Of a DNA stretch of 22,177 nucleotides, positions 5,753 to 13,470 are shown piece after piece. Position 1 is the first letter of the stretch, and each line of letters begins with the position of its first letter. The notes beneath the pieces are model-generated. The model did no database searches, was not told where the DNA came from, and saw nothing but the letters and a program-made list of their open reading frames with translations. Source of the DNA: Actinomycetota bacterium (GTDB lineage Bacteria; Actinomycetota; Thermoleophilia; Solirubrobacterales; Solirubrobacteraceae); NCBI GenBank assembly GCA_005883255.1, contig VAXS01000112.1, forward strand, positions 1 through 22,177. The letters are read 5' to 3'. Position numbers and translations under genes: made by a program.

Positions 5753-6975
5753 AGGTCCTGTTCGTAGCCGCGCATCCTCCGCTTCCGCTGGACAACGGCG
5801 GGCGGCTGCGCACGTTCCACCTGCTGGACGAGCTGTGCCGGCGGGGAGAGGTCGTCCTGGCCTGCCTGGACCGCGAGCCGGGGTCGGGGATGGACCCCTG
5901 TCCCCGGCAGGCGATCCGGATGGCGCTGCCCGGCCTGCGGGCGCTGGAGGTGATCCCGGCCCCGCCCGCGCGCAAGCGCCTGCGCCAGCTGCGGGCGCTG
6001 GCGCTGGGCGGCTCCTACACCGAGCGGATGTTCCGCGCGCCCGACCTGATCCGGGCCGTGCGCGACGGCACCCAGCGCTTCGAGCCCGACCTCGTCCACT
6101 GCGACTCGCTGTTCTGCGCCTACGTGCATCCCAGCGGACCGGCGGCCACCGGCGAGTGGGTGCTGTCCATGCACAACTCCGAGTCGCTGCTCAAGCGCCG
6201 CCTGGCCGAGACCGCGACGGAATGGCCGCGCCGGCGGCTGTACCGGGCGGAGGCGCAGGCGCTGGAGGAGCTCGAGCGCCGCTGGCTGTCGGCCTACGAC
6301 CACTGCCTGGCGGTCTCCGACCGCGAGCGCGACCTGTTCGCGCGGTTCAACCCCTCGGCGGTGACCATCCCCAACGGCGTGGAGCCGCTGCCCGAGCCCG
6401 GGCTGCCCAGCGCGCCGGCCGAGCACGAGCCCCTGCGCCTGCTGTTCGTGGGCTCGCTCAACTACGAGCCCAACCGCGACGGGCTGGAGTGGTTCGTCCA
6501 CGAGGTGGCGCCGCGCGTGCGCGCGCGGGTGCGCATCGACGTGGAGGCGGTGGGGCCGGGCGCGCGCGGCCCGGAGCTGCCGGACGTCCGCTATCTGGGC
6601 CGGCTGGAGGACCTGGCGCCGGCCTACGAGCGGGCCCATGCCGCGGTGGTGCCGCTGCGCGCGGGGGCGGGCTCGCGGCTGAAGGTGCTGGAGGCGCTGG
6701 CCCACGGGGTCCCGCTGGTGTCGACCACGATCGGGGTGGAGGGGTTCGACCTCCAGGACGGCGAGCACGCGCTGATCGCCGACACCCCCGACGCGCTCGC
6801 CGAGCGCCTGGCGCTGCTCGACGCCAGCCTGCGGGGCAACCGCAACCTGGCGGCGTCGCTGGTGGACGCCGGCTACCACTTCGCGCACCGCTACTTCTGG
6901 CCGGCGATCGGCGAGCGGCTGGCGGCCACCTACGAGGCCTGGGTCGAGGACCACAGCTCCTCGATCGCCTCGTAG
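5749..6975 (+). CDS. Glycosyltransferase, GT-B fold (GT4-like), similar to exosortase-associated GTs
   Basis: 408 residues. The N-terminal Rossmann domain begins MKVLFVAAHPPLPLDNGGRL, with the Gly-rich acceptor-site loop, and contains the conserved VLSMHNSES (~138-146). A TIPNGVE turn (206-212) and FVGSLNYEPNRDGLEWF (233-249) start the donor-binding domain. The nucleotide-sugar site has RAGAGSRLKVLEALAHGVPLV (304-324), with Glu315 in the EX7E-like region. It probably adds one sugar to a lipid-linked oligosaccharide at the inner face of the membrane. The start overlaps the asnB stop (ATGA), so translation is coupled. Its last 15 codons overlap the last 15 codons of the convergent glycosyltransferase gene, and that overlap is a hairpin (6930-6975). 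Sugar specificity is unknown. Confidence 0.88.
   Translation: MKVLFVAAHPPLPLDNGGRLRTFHLLDELCRRGEVVLACLDREPGSGMDPCPRQAIRMALPGLRALEVIPAPPARKRLRQLRALALGGSYTERMFRAPDLIRAVRDGTQRFEPDLVHCDSLFCAYVHPSGPAATGEWVLSMHNSESLLKRRLAETATEWPRRRLYRAEAQALEELERRWLSAYDHCLAVSDRERDLFARFNPSAVTIPNGVEPLPEPGLPSAPAEHEPLRLLFVGSLNYEPNRDGLEWFVHEVAPRVRARVRIDVEAVGPGARGPELPDVRYLGRLEDLAPAYERAHAAVVPLRAGAGSRLKVLEALAHGVPLVSTTIGVEGFDLQDGEHALIADTPDALAERLALLDASLRGNRNLAASLVDAGYHFAHRYFWPAIGERLAATYEAWVEDHSSSIAS
6930..6975. terminator. Bidirectional hairpin formed by the overlapping 3' ends of two convergent genes
   Basis: The outer arms CTACGAGGC (6930-6938) and GCCTCGTAG (6967-6975) pair over 9 bp and contain the two stop codons. The inner arms TCGAGGA (6944-6950) and TCCTCGA (6958-6964) pair over 7 bp around loop CCACAGC. 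The internal loop is asymmetric (5 and 2 nt). The hairpin spans exactly from one stop codon to the other. A role as a shared transcription terminator is inferred; there is no T-tract. Confidence 0.6.
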
Positions 6976-7937
6976 AGGCCGCGGCGGCGCAGCTCGAGCG
7001 GGAACTCGCGCAGGACGCGCTCGCGGGCCCGGGCGCGCGCGCCGTCCCCCTCCTCCAGCGCCCGGCGGATCCCGGCGGCCACGTCGGCCGGGCGGTCGGT
7101 GGGGACCTGGATGCCGGCGTCGCCCACCACCTCAGGCAGCGCTCCGGCAGCGGTCACCACCGGCACGCAGCCGGCGAGCATGGCCTCGGCCACCGCCAGC
7201 CCGAAGCCCTCGTGGTGGGAGGGCTGGACGTAGGTCGCCGCCTGGCGGAACAGGCGGTCCAGCTCCGGGCGCTCTAGCCAGCCGGTGAACCGGACGTTGG
7301 GCGAGGCCAGCGCGCGCAGGCGCTCGATCGCGTCGTCCTTCCAGAGGCCCGCCAGCACGAACTCGACGTCGGGCAGCTCCCGGGCGGCCTCCACGAACGC
7401 CCGCTGGCCCTTGATCTCCAGGTTGGCCCGGGTGACGAAGCCCACGTTGAGCGCCATGCGCCGGCGCTGGCCGGCGGGCAGCTCGCCGTAGGGGTCGGGC
7501 ACGCCGTGGTGGATGACGCGCACCCGCGCGGCCGGGATGCCGACGTTGGCCTCGATCTCGCGCCGCGAGTAATGGGAGTTGGTGACCAGCCGGTCGGCCC
7601 GGCGCATCACCGCCCGGCTCAGCCACCGCCGCGGGCCGCCCTGCTGGAAGCCGTAGCCGATCTCGGGCATGTTCGCCGTGTCGAAGCCCCCCACGATCAG
7701 CAGCGACGGCTTGCCCAGCGCCCCGCCCAGGAGCACCGGGAAGAACGTGGGCCACGACGCCCACCAGCCCACGACCAGGTCGCAGCGGCGCAGCATCGGG
7801 GTGAGCCGGACCAGGTTCGTCACCCGGCCGGGCTGGCGCCACTCCTCCAGCGGCCAGCGCTCCGCCAGCAGCTCCCGGTCGATCCGGATGAACGAGGCGT
7901 CGCTGGGAGCGGCGAAGAGGATGCGGGGCCGGTCCAT
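6930..7937 (-). CDS. Glycosyltransferase, GT4 family
   Basis: 335 residues, GT-B fold. Visible motifs are TNSHYSRREIEANVGIPAARV (119-139) and VIHHGVPDPYG (141-151) at the domain hinge, then VGFVTRANLEIKG (165-177). EGFGLAVAE (243-251) follows, with Glu243 and Glu251 of the EX7E donor-phosphate motif, and then the usual GALPEVVGDAG. It likely builds the repeat unit exported by the flippase encoded just upstream, whose stop overlaps this ATG by 1 nt (TGATG). The N-terminal domain is short (family proteins are often 360-400 residues). The 3' end overlaps the convergent glycosyltransferase gene by 46 bp. Donor and acceptor cannot be told. Confidence 0.88.
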   Translation of the reverse strand: MDRPRILFAAPSDASFIRIDRELLAERWPLEEWRQPGRVTNLVRLTPMLRRCDLVVGWWASWPTFFPVLLGGALGKPSLLIVGGFDTANMPEIGYGFQQGGPRRWLSRAVMRRADRLVTNSHYSRREIEANVGIPAARVRVIHHGVPDPYGELPAGQRRRMALNVGFVTRANLEIKGQRAFVEAARELPDVEFVLAGLWKDDAIERLRALASPNVRFTGWLERPELDRLFRQAATYVQPSHHEGFGLAVAEAMLAGCVPVVTAAGALPEVVGDAGIQVPTDRPADVAAGIRRALEEGDGARARARERVLREFPLELRRRGLYEAIEELWSSTQAS

Positions 7938-9427
7938 CACGCCGCCGGGGCGGGACCGCGGCCGATCGCCGCCGCCACCATCGCCCGGCCCTCGCCCAGC
8001 GGGCTGGAGGGCAGGCGCACGAGCGCGGCCGCGACCACCGCCACGCCGGCCAGCGCGCCCGCCACCTCGGCCGCCGCCGGCGAGGCGCCCGCAGCTCGCA
8101 GGGCGCCCCACACGCCCGCGGTGGTCGCGGCCTGCAGCGCCACGGGCAGCGCCACGCCGAGCAGCGCGCGGCCGATCCGGCCCGGGTCGAGCCGCAGCCG
8201 GCGCGCGCCCAGCGTGACATAGGCCGCCGCCAGCGGGACGAACAGCGCCAGGTGGGCGAACGCCGCCCCCCGGATGCCGTCCAGCGACACCAGGCCGATC
8301 AGCGCGCCCACCATGCCCGCCGCCCAGAACGCGTTCACGCGGGCCCGGAAGCCGATTCCGCCGGTGCCGGAGAGCGACTCGCCCAGCATGCCCACCAGCG
8401 CCTGCCCCACTCCCACCACCACCAGGATCTGGAACGGCGCCACCATCGGCCGCCACTCATGCCCGAGCAGCCCCGGCAGCACCGTGGGCGCCAGCACCAC
8501 GATGGGCGCCACGAACGGCAGCAGGACCAGCGCCAGCAGGCGCAGCGAGACCAGCGTGCGACGGCCCACCGTGGGCAGGTCCTCGGTGGCGGCCGCGGCC
8601 GGGAACAGCACGCGGCCCACCTGCCACGAGACCTGGGTGAGCGGGGCGAAGGCCAGGGTGAAGGCCAGCGAGTACAGGCCCAGTCCCTCGGCGTGGCGCA
8701 GGTGCCCCACCACCAGGAAGTCGGCGTTGAGCGCCACGAAGTCGGTGAGCGCCAGCATGAAGAAGCCGATCCACCCGGCCTGGCGCAGCCGGATCGCCCG
8801 CTCCACGCTGGCGTGCTCGGGCTGGGTGCGGCGGGGAACCAGGTGGCGCGCCGCCACCCAGGCGAAGACGGTGAGCAGGGCCATCGAGGTCAGCTGCCGG
8901 ATCACCAGCGCCCAGATGCCGGCGCCGGCCAGGCCGGCGGCGATCCCTGCCATCGACGACACCACCGCCGCGGCGATGTTCGCGCCCGCGTAGCGCTTGA
9001 ACTGCAGGCGCTTCTGCAGCAGCGCCAGCGGGGTGATCCCCAGCGCGTACAGGAACACGCCGAGGCTGAGGACCCGGATGGCGTCGGCGTCGCCTCCGCT
9101 GGCGAAGGCGCCCGTGATCGGCCCGGCGGCGGCGGCGATCGCGGCGGTGGCCGCCAGCCCCACGCCCGCGTTGAGCAGCACCGCGCCCCGGAGCTCGGCC
9201 GGACCCACCCGCGGCGCGGCGATGATGCTGCCGCGCGTGCCCGAGTCCACCAGCAGCCCCGCCAGGTTGACCAGCACCATCCCTGTGGCCAGCGTCCCGA
9301 ACGCCCGCGGCGGCACCAGGGCGGCCAGCAGCAGCAGCGAGCCCAGCCACAGGCCCTGGCTGGTCACGTGGCCGACGGCCATCCAGGAGACGGCGCGGGC
9401 GACGCGCTGGCGGGTGGGAGCGCTCAC
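7937..9427 (-). CDS. Wzx-like oligosaccharide flippase (MOP/PST family)
   Basis: 496 residues, strongly hydrophobic, with about 12-14 membrane segments across its length. The N-terminal pattern (SWMAVGHVTSQGLWLGSLLL, then LVPPRAFGTLATGMVLVNLA) and ALLQKRLQFKRYA near 135 are typical of polysaccharide flippases of the Wzx/RfbX type. These move undecaprenyl-linked oligosaccharides from the inner to the outer face of the membrane. The start is a GTG at 9427 that overlaps the stop of the propeller gene by 4 nt (GTGA); the stop overlaps the glycosyltransferase start. The three genes therefore form one translationally coupled minus-strand unit. No Wzy polymerase or Wzz-like gene is visible in the window. 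Confidence 0.88.
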   Translation of the reverse strand: MSAPTRQRVARAVSWMAVGHVTSQGLWLGSLLLLAALVPPRAFGTLATGMVLVNLAGLLVDSGTRGSIIAAPRVGPAELRGAVLLNAGVGLAATAAIAAAAGPITGAFASGGDADAIRVLSLGVFLYALGITPLALLQKRLQFKRYAGANIAAAVVSSMAGIAAGLAGAGIWALVIRQLTSMALLTVFAWVAARHLVPRRTQPEHASVERAIRLRQAGWIGFFMLALTDFVALNADFLVVGHLRHAEGLGLYSLAFTLAFAPLTQVSWQVGRVLFPAAAATEDLPTVGRRTLVSLRLLALVLLPFVAPIVVLAPTVLPGLLGHEWRPMVAPFQILVVVGVGQALVGMLGESLSGTGGIGFRARVNAFWAAGMVGALIGLVSLDGIRGAAFAHLALFVPLAAAYVTLGARRLRLDPGRIGRALLGVALPVALQAATTAGVWGALRAAGASPAAAEVAGALAGVAVVAAALVRLPSSPLGEGRAMVAAAIGRGPAPAA

Positions 9428-10725
9428 CAGTCCACGCCCGGGAGGGGGCCCCCCGGTGCCGCGCGCGCGCGCCGTTCGGCCAGGCGGTAGACGTGCGCCT
9501 TGCCCACCAGCCACACGTCGCCCTCGTCGGCGATGATCGGCGAGAACTGCCCGTCGGGGAATCGCCAGACCTCGCGGCCGGTGCGGGCGTCGAACCCGTA
9601 GGTGGTCGCGGGCCGCAGGGCGGAGATGTAGACGATCCCGTCGATCACGGTCGCCGACCCCAGGATCGGACCCAGCTGCTTGCTCCACAGCTCGTTGCCG
9701 GTGCGGACCGAGAGGGCGTGGAAGGAGCCGCCGAAGTCGCCGATGAAGGCGCGCCCGTGCCAGACCGCGGCGCTGGAGTACACGTAGCCGCTGCCGCCGC
9801 TGCGCCAGCGCTGCGACCCCGTTCGCGCGTCCAGCGCGTAGATGGAGCCGTCGTTCCCTCCCAGGATCAGGTTCCCGCCCGCCAGCGCCGGCGTGGAGTA
9901 GAAGGGAACGCTCCCGCCGCTGGGTCCCTGCACCGCCGTGCGCCAGCGCAGCCTCCCGGTGAAGCGGTCCAGGGCGTAGACGCTCCCCCCGTAGGAGGAG
10001 AAGTAGGCGGTGGTGCGGGTGAGCGCGGCCCCGCTGGAGATGTTGCCGGCGGCCCGGTAGGACCAGACGACGCGGTGCGTCCGCACGTCCACCGCCCGGA
10101 AGTGGCCGTCTCCGCCGCCGCTGGGGCCGTCCCCGAAGTAGACGAGGTTGCCGGCCACGATCGGCGGGCTCTCGGCGGCGGCGATCTTCATCCGCCACGC
10201 CAGCCGGCCGGTCCGCAGGTCGTAGACGCGGATGTTGCCGTCGTGGGAGGTGATGTAGACGCGGCCGCCCCCGATGCCCGGCGAGCCCGCGAAGTTGGCC
10301 GGGTGCCGGAAGTGCTTGTGCCACAGCAGGCGACCCTTCAGCGCGTCGGCGGCGAACAGGTCCGAGCCGAAGCTCTTGCCGTAGGAGGCGTAGACGATGA
10401 CGCCGTCGGCGGTGACGGCGGGCGCCTCCAGGTAGCCGTCGCGGTACAGGCCCCGCTTCCAGACCACCGAGAACGGCGGACGGGCGTGGGCGCCGGGGTT
10501 GAAGCCGGTGCGGAAGGCGTCGTAGCGAAACACCGGCCAGGACGGCTGGGTCCGGCGGCGCGGCGCGGCCTGGGGCGTGGACGCCTCGTTGACGCCCAGC
10601 GTCTGGCCGTGCTCGGTCTTGGTGGAGCGGAACAGCCCGGCCTTGTAGGCGATGTAGCCCCCGCCCGCGACCAGCGCGGCGAGCGCCACCAGGCCGCCGC
10701 CGATCAGCAGCAGGCGCTTGCGCAT
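9424..10725 (-). CDS. Membrane-anchored PQQ-like beta-propeller protein
   Basis: 433 residues. A basic N-terminus and one membrane segment (~5-27) act as signal anchor, followed by a low-complexity linker (~45-62). From ~65 to 420 the protein has repeated blades of the PQQ_2/BamB kind, each ending in patterns such as AADALKGRLLWHKH, VYDLRTGRLAWRMK, ALDRFTGRLRWRT, ALDARTGSQRWRS, ALSVRTGNELWSK and GFDARTGREVWRF. About seven blades are visible. The fold is a scaffold for protein or carbohydrate contacts outside the membrane. The residues of true PQQ dehydrogenases are not evident, so it is probably not an enzyme. As first gene of the flippase operon it may take part in export or surface attachment of the glycan; this is inference. 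Confidence 0.85.
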   Translation of the reverse strand: MRKRLLLIGGGLVALAALVAGGGYIAYKAGLFRSTKTEHGQTLGVNEASTPQAAPRRRTQPSWPVFRYDAFRTGFNPGAHARPPFSVVWKRGLYRDGYLEAPAVTADGVIVYASYGKSFGSDLFAADALKGRLLWHKHFRHPANFAGSPGIGGGRVYITSHDGNIRVYDLRTGRLAWRMKIAAAESPPIVAGNLVYFGDGPSGGGDGHFRAVDVRTHRVVWSYRAAGNISSGAALTRTTAYFSSYGGSVYALDRFTGRLRWRTAVQGPSGGSVPFYSTPALAGGNLILGGNDGSIYALDARTGSQRWRSGGSGYVYSSAAVWHGRAFIGDFGGSFHALSVRTGNELWSKQLGPILGSATVIDGIVYISALRPATTYGFDARTGREVWRFPDGQFSPIIADEGDVWLVGKAHVYRLAERRARAAPGGPLPGVDW

Positions 10726-10814
10726 CGGCCCGAAAAGGTACGGGGCGGCAGGGATGGGCCGCTTCGCCGTCGCGGCGCGAGACCTTCGCCGCCAGCCCCG
10801 CCCAGGGCGGCTGA

Positions 10815-10820
10815 TATCCT
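10815..10820 (+). promoter_or_regulatory. Putative -10 box (TATCCT) of the SUF operon
   Basis: TATCCT fits TANNNT and lies 24 nt before the ATG at 10845, giving a leader of roughly 18 nt. It overlaps the left arm of the palindrome at 10818-10834. No clear -35 hexamer is seen 16-18 nt upstream. Confidence 0.5.
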
Positions 10821-10834
10821 ACCCCGCAGGTAGG
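10818..10834. promoter_or_regulatory. Rrf2-type operator-like palindrome
   Basis: CCTACC (10818-10823), a 5-bp spacer CCGCA, then GGTAGG (10829-10834): a perfect 6-bp inverted repeat. It overlaps the -10 box and likely start point of the Rrf2 regulator gene. Rrf2 proteins bind such short dyads as dimers and usually control their own SUF or ISC operon, so autorepression is the simplest reading. Confidence 0.6.
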
Positions 10835-10844
10835 TTTTCGCTCG

Positions 10845-11294
10845 ATGATGTTCTCCACCAAGGCCGAGTACGGCGTCCGTCTCATGGTGGCGCTCGCCCG
10901 CCACGGCGGCGACACCCCGGTGTCGCTGTCCGAGATCGCGGAGACCGACGGCATGCCGCTGGCCTACCTCGAGCACCTCGTGGCCCGGCTGCGCAAGGCC
11001 GGGCTGGTGGACAGCCGCCGCGGCGCTCGCGGCGGCTACCTGCTGTCCCGCCCCGCCGGGAAGATCACGATGGCCGAGGTGGTGCAGGCGCTGGAGGGCT
11101 CGATCGCCCCCATCGAGTGCATCACCGAGGGCACCGACGGCGCCCTCACCTGCGCCCGGGAGACCGACGAGCAGGTGTGCGCCACCAAGCTGCTGTGGAC
11201 TCGCGTGCGCGGCTCGATCGTGCGCACGCTCGAGGACACCACCCTTTCCGACCTAGTCCAAGACAAGCCGCGCAAGGCCGTGGCCGCCGTCTGA
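10845..11294 (+). CDS. sufR: Rrf2-family iron-sulfur regulator of the SUF operon
   Basis: 149 residues. The winged helix-turn-helix fills the first ~75 residues (FSTKAEYGVRLMVALARHGG, then LAYLEHLVARLRKAGLVDSRRGARGGY), as in IscR and other Rrf2 proteins. Three cysteines, Cys92, Cys103 and Cys112, follow in the region that binds the Fe-S cluster. The likely mode is that the cluster-loaded form represses the operon and cluster loss under oxidative stress or iron shortage releases it. The gene starts ATGATG; either Met is possible. It is first in the operon, 31 nt before sufC. The cysteine spacing (X10, X8) differs from IscR of E. coli (X5, X5). The name sufR is used by analogy with actinobacterial SUF operons, not by homology to the ArsR/DeoR-type cyanobacterial SufR. 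Confidence 0.88.
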   Translation: MMFSTKAEYGVRLMVALARHGGDTPVSLSEIAETDGMPLAYLEHLVARLRKAGLVDSRRGARGGYLLSRPAGKITMAEVVQALEGSIAPIECITEGTDGALTCARETDEQVCATKLLWTRVRGSIVRTLEDTTLSDLVQDKPRKAVAAV

Positions 11295-11325
11295 CGCGGC
11301 CCGGCGCGCGCACCACAAGGAGAAC

Positions 11326-12105
11326 ATGGCCGACCTCGAGATTCGCAACCTCCACGTCCGCACCGAGGACCGCGAGATCCTCCGCGGCGTCGACCTCGCC
11401 GTGAACAAGGGCGAGATCCACGCCCTGATGGGCCCCAACGGGTCGGGCAAGTCCACGCTGGCCAACACGATCCTGGGCCATCCCGCCTACGAGATCACCG
11501 AGGGGGAGATCCTGTTTCGCGGGCAGCCCCTGACCGAGGCCGACCCCGAGGACCGGGCCCAGGCCGGCCTGTTCCTGGCCTTCCAGTACCCCGCCGCGAT
11601 CCCCGGCGTCTCGGTGGCCAACTTCCTGCGCATGGCGATGAACACCAAGCGCGAGGAGCCGATCGGCGTCAAGGAGTTCGGCGCCAAGCTTCGGCACGCC
11701 ACCGACCTGCTGCACGTCGACCGCGAGTTCACCTCGCGCCACCTCAACGACGGCTTCTCGGGCGGCGAGAAGAAGCGCTGCGAGATCCTGCAGATGGCGA
11801 TGCTCGAGCCCGAGGTGGCGGTGCTGGACGAGACCGACTCGGGGCTGGACATCGACGCCCTGCGCACCGTGGCCGAGGGGGTCAACAAGCTCCACGACGA
11901 GACCGGCATGGGCGCGCTGGTCATCACCCACTACCAGCGGATCCTGCATTACGTCACCCCCGACTTCGTGCACGTGATGCTCGATGGCCGGATCGTCCGC
12001 GAGGGCGGCCCGGAGCTGGTCGAGCAGCTGGAGCGCCAGGGCTACGACTGGCTGCGCGAGGAGCTCGAGGTGCTCACCGGCGCCCCCGAGGAGGACGATG
12101 TCTGA
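11326..12105 (+). CDS. sufC: Fe-S cluster assembly ATPase SufC
   Basis: 259 residues, standard SufC length. Walker A GPNGSGKST (36-44), Q-loop LAFQYP (84-89), ABC signature FSGGEKKR (144-151), Walker B AVLDETDSGLD (165-175) and the H-loop His202. The QYP and DETDSGLD variants are hallmarks of SufC among ABC ATPases. SufC is the cytosolic ATPase of the SufBCD scaffold; ATP-driven dimerisation reshapes SufB-SufD during cluster assembly. A strong Shine-Dalgarno AAGGAG (11317-11322) sits 3 nt before the ATG. The 3' end overlaps sufD by 8 nt. It stands directly behind the regulator gene, whereas in many actinobacteria sufB and sufD come before sufC. Confidence 0.97.
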   Translation: MADLEIRNLHVRTEDREILRGVDLAVNKGEIHALMGPNGSGKSTLANTILGHPAYEITEGEILFRGQPLTEADPEDRAQAGLFLAFQYPAAIPGVSVANFLRMAMNTKREEPIGVKEFGAKLRHATDLLHVDREFTSRHLNDGFSGGEKKRCEILQMAMLEPEVAVLDETDSGLDIDALRTVAEGVNKLHDETGMGALVITHYQRILHYVTPDFVHVMLDGRIVREGGPELVEQLERQGYDWLREELEVLTGAPEEDDV

Positions 12106-13468
12106 GGCGCGCTCGACCAAGCCGGGCGCCGCCCGCCAGGCCACGCTGTACCGGGCGCTGGACGGCGCCGGCGCGGGCGACGGGGTCCGCACGGTCGAGG
12201 AGCTGCGCGCCGCCGCCCTCGCCGCCTACGAGCACCTCGACCTGCCTTCCTGGCGGCGCTCGGGCTTCTGGACCACGAGCCTCCGCGACCTCGACGTCGA
12301 GTCGCTGCAGCCGCACCACGTGGAGGCCGACGGCCAGGTCCCGGCGGTGGTGGCCGAGGCGCTGAAGGGCGACGAGCCGGCCGGACTGCTGGTGCAGCGC
12401 GACGCCACCGTGGTGCACGTCTGGCTGGATCCGGAGCTGGCGGAGCGCGGCGTCGTGCTCTGCTCGCTGGAGGACGCCGTGCGCGACCACCCGGAGCTGG
12501 TCGCCGAGTACTTCATGCGGCGCCTGACCTACGACCGCCACAAGCTCGAGGCCGCGGCCGGCGCCTTCTGGACCGGCGGCGCCTTCCTCTACGTCCCGCC
12601 CGGCCTGGTGGTCGAGCGGCCGTTCCAGCTCGCGTACGTGATCGACGAGCCGGGCACCGCCCAGTACGCGCACACGCTGGCGATCGGCGGCGAGAGCTCC
12701 GATTTCCGCCTGCGCGAGTACGACCTGGCCGGCGGCTTCGAGGGGCCGGCGCTGCACGCCGGCGGCTTCGAGCTGTACCTGGAGGCGAACGCCCGCTGCC
12801 GGCTGGCCCACTTCCAGGACTGGGGCGGCGAGGGCCAGGAGGTCCACGACGTCTCCACCCACGTGGTGCGGGTGGCCCGCGACGGCCACTGCCAGTGGAT
12901 CCCCATCCACCTCGGGGGCCGGCTCACCCGCCAGCACCTGGAGCTCTCCACGGCCGAGCCCGGCGCCGACATGCGCCACCGCGGGATCTACTTCACCGAG
13001 GCCGAGGAGCACCTCGACCTGTTCACGGTCGACCTGCACGAGGTGGGTCCCACCACCGGCGACACCGTCTGGAAGGGCGCCGCCACCGGCCATAGCCGTG
13101 CGTCCTACGAGGGCCTGATCAAGATCCGGGCGGGGGCGCAGGAGTCGCACACGTACCTGCAGACCCACTCGATGATGCTCTCCCCGCGCGCCAAGGTGGA
13201 CGCCATCCCCTCGCTGATCGTGGAGACCGACAGCGTGTCGGCCTCCCATGGCGGGACCGTGGGCGAGGTGGACGAGACGCAGGTCTTCTACATGCGCTCC
13301 CGCGGGCTGTCGCGCCAGGACGCGGTGCGGGTGATCGTCGAGGGCTACTTCGAGCCGATCGTGGTCCAGCTGGGCGACGAGCGCCTGGAGGGGCTGGTGC
13401 GCGAGCGCATCGCGGCCAAGCTGGCCCGCGCCGACGAGGACATCGAGGCCTACGCGGCCGCGAGGTGA
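12098..13468 (+). CDS. sufD: Fe-S cluster scaffold subunit SufD
   Basis: 456 residues of the SufB/SufD beta-helix family. The N-terminal helical part (~1-95) is divergent. The core runs from ~150 (GAFWTGGAFLYVPPGLVVE) to ~400, with GIYFTEAEEHLDLFTVDLHEVG and VWKGAATGHSRASYEGLIKI. His384 in ASHGGTVGEVD matches the conserved cluster-site histidine of SufD (His360 in E. coli), followed by QVFYMRSRGLS. It pairs with SufB, encoded separately at 17174, and with SufC. It was assigned as SufD rather than SufB because it lacks the SufB cysteine in the QCDG motif and has the short divergent N-terminus. The ATG overlaps the sufC end by 8 nt, so translation is coupled. Confidence 0.95.
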   Translation: MSEARSTKPGAARQATLYRALDGAGAGDGVRTVEELRAAALAAYEHLDLPSWRRSGFWTTSLRDLDVESLQPHHVEADGQVPAVVAEALKGDEPAGLLVQRDATVVHVWLDPELAERGVVLCSLEDAVRDHPELVAEYFMRRLTYDRHKLEAAAGAFWTGGAFLYVPPGLVVERPFQLAYVIDEPGTAQYAHTLAIGGESSDFRLREYDLAGGFEGPALHAGGFELYLEANARCRLAHFQDWGGEGQEVHDVSTHVVRVARDGHCQWIPIHLGGRLTRQHLELSTAEPGADMRHRGIYFTEAEEHLDLFTVDLHEVGPTTGDTVWKGAATGHSRASYEGLIKIRAGAQESHTYLQTHSMMLSPRAKVDAIPSLIVETDSVSASHGGTVGEVDETQVFYMRSRGLSRQDAVRVIVEGYFEPIVVQLGDERLEGLVRERIAAKLARADEDIEAYAAAR

Positions 13469-13470
13469 CG

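Noticed and set aside
5281..6954. 557-codon open frame on the minus strand opposite asnB and the glycosyltransferase
   Set aside because: Antisense shadow of GC-rich coding DNA: Arg/Gln/Val/Leu-rich, no motifs, no start signals, and the plus strand carries clear family motifs throughout.
10818..10834. Riboswitch or attenuator hairpin ahead of the SUF operon
   Set aside because: The dyad overlaps the -10 box, so most of it lies at or upstream of the transcription start; a DNA operator is the better explanation.
7937..10954. Apparent 1005-residue fusion that would include the flippase
   Set aside because: The part above 9427 is out of frame with the propeller gene, which covers 9424-10725 with seven recognisable blades. 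The true flippase begins at the GTG at 9427.
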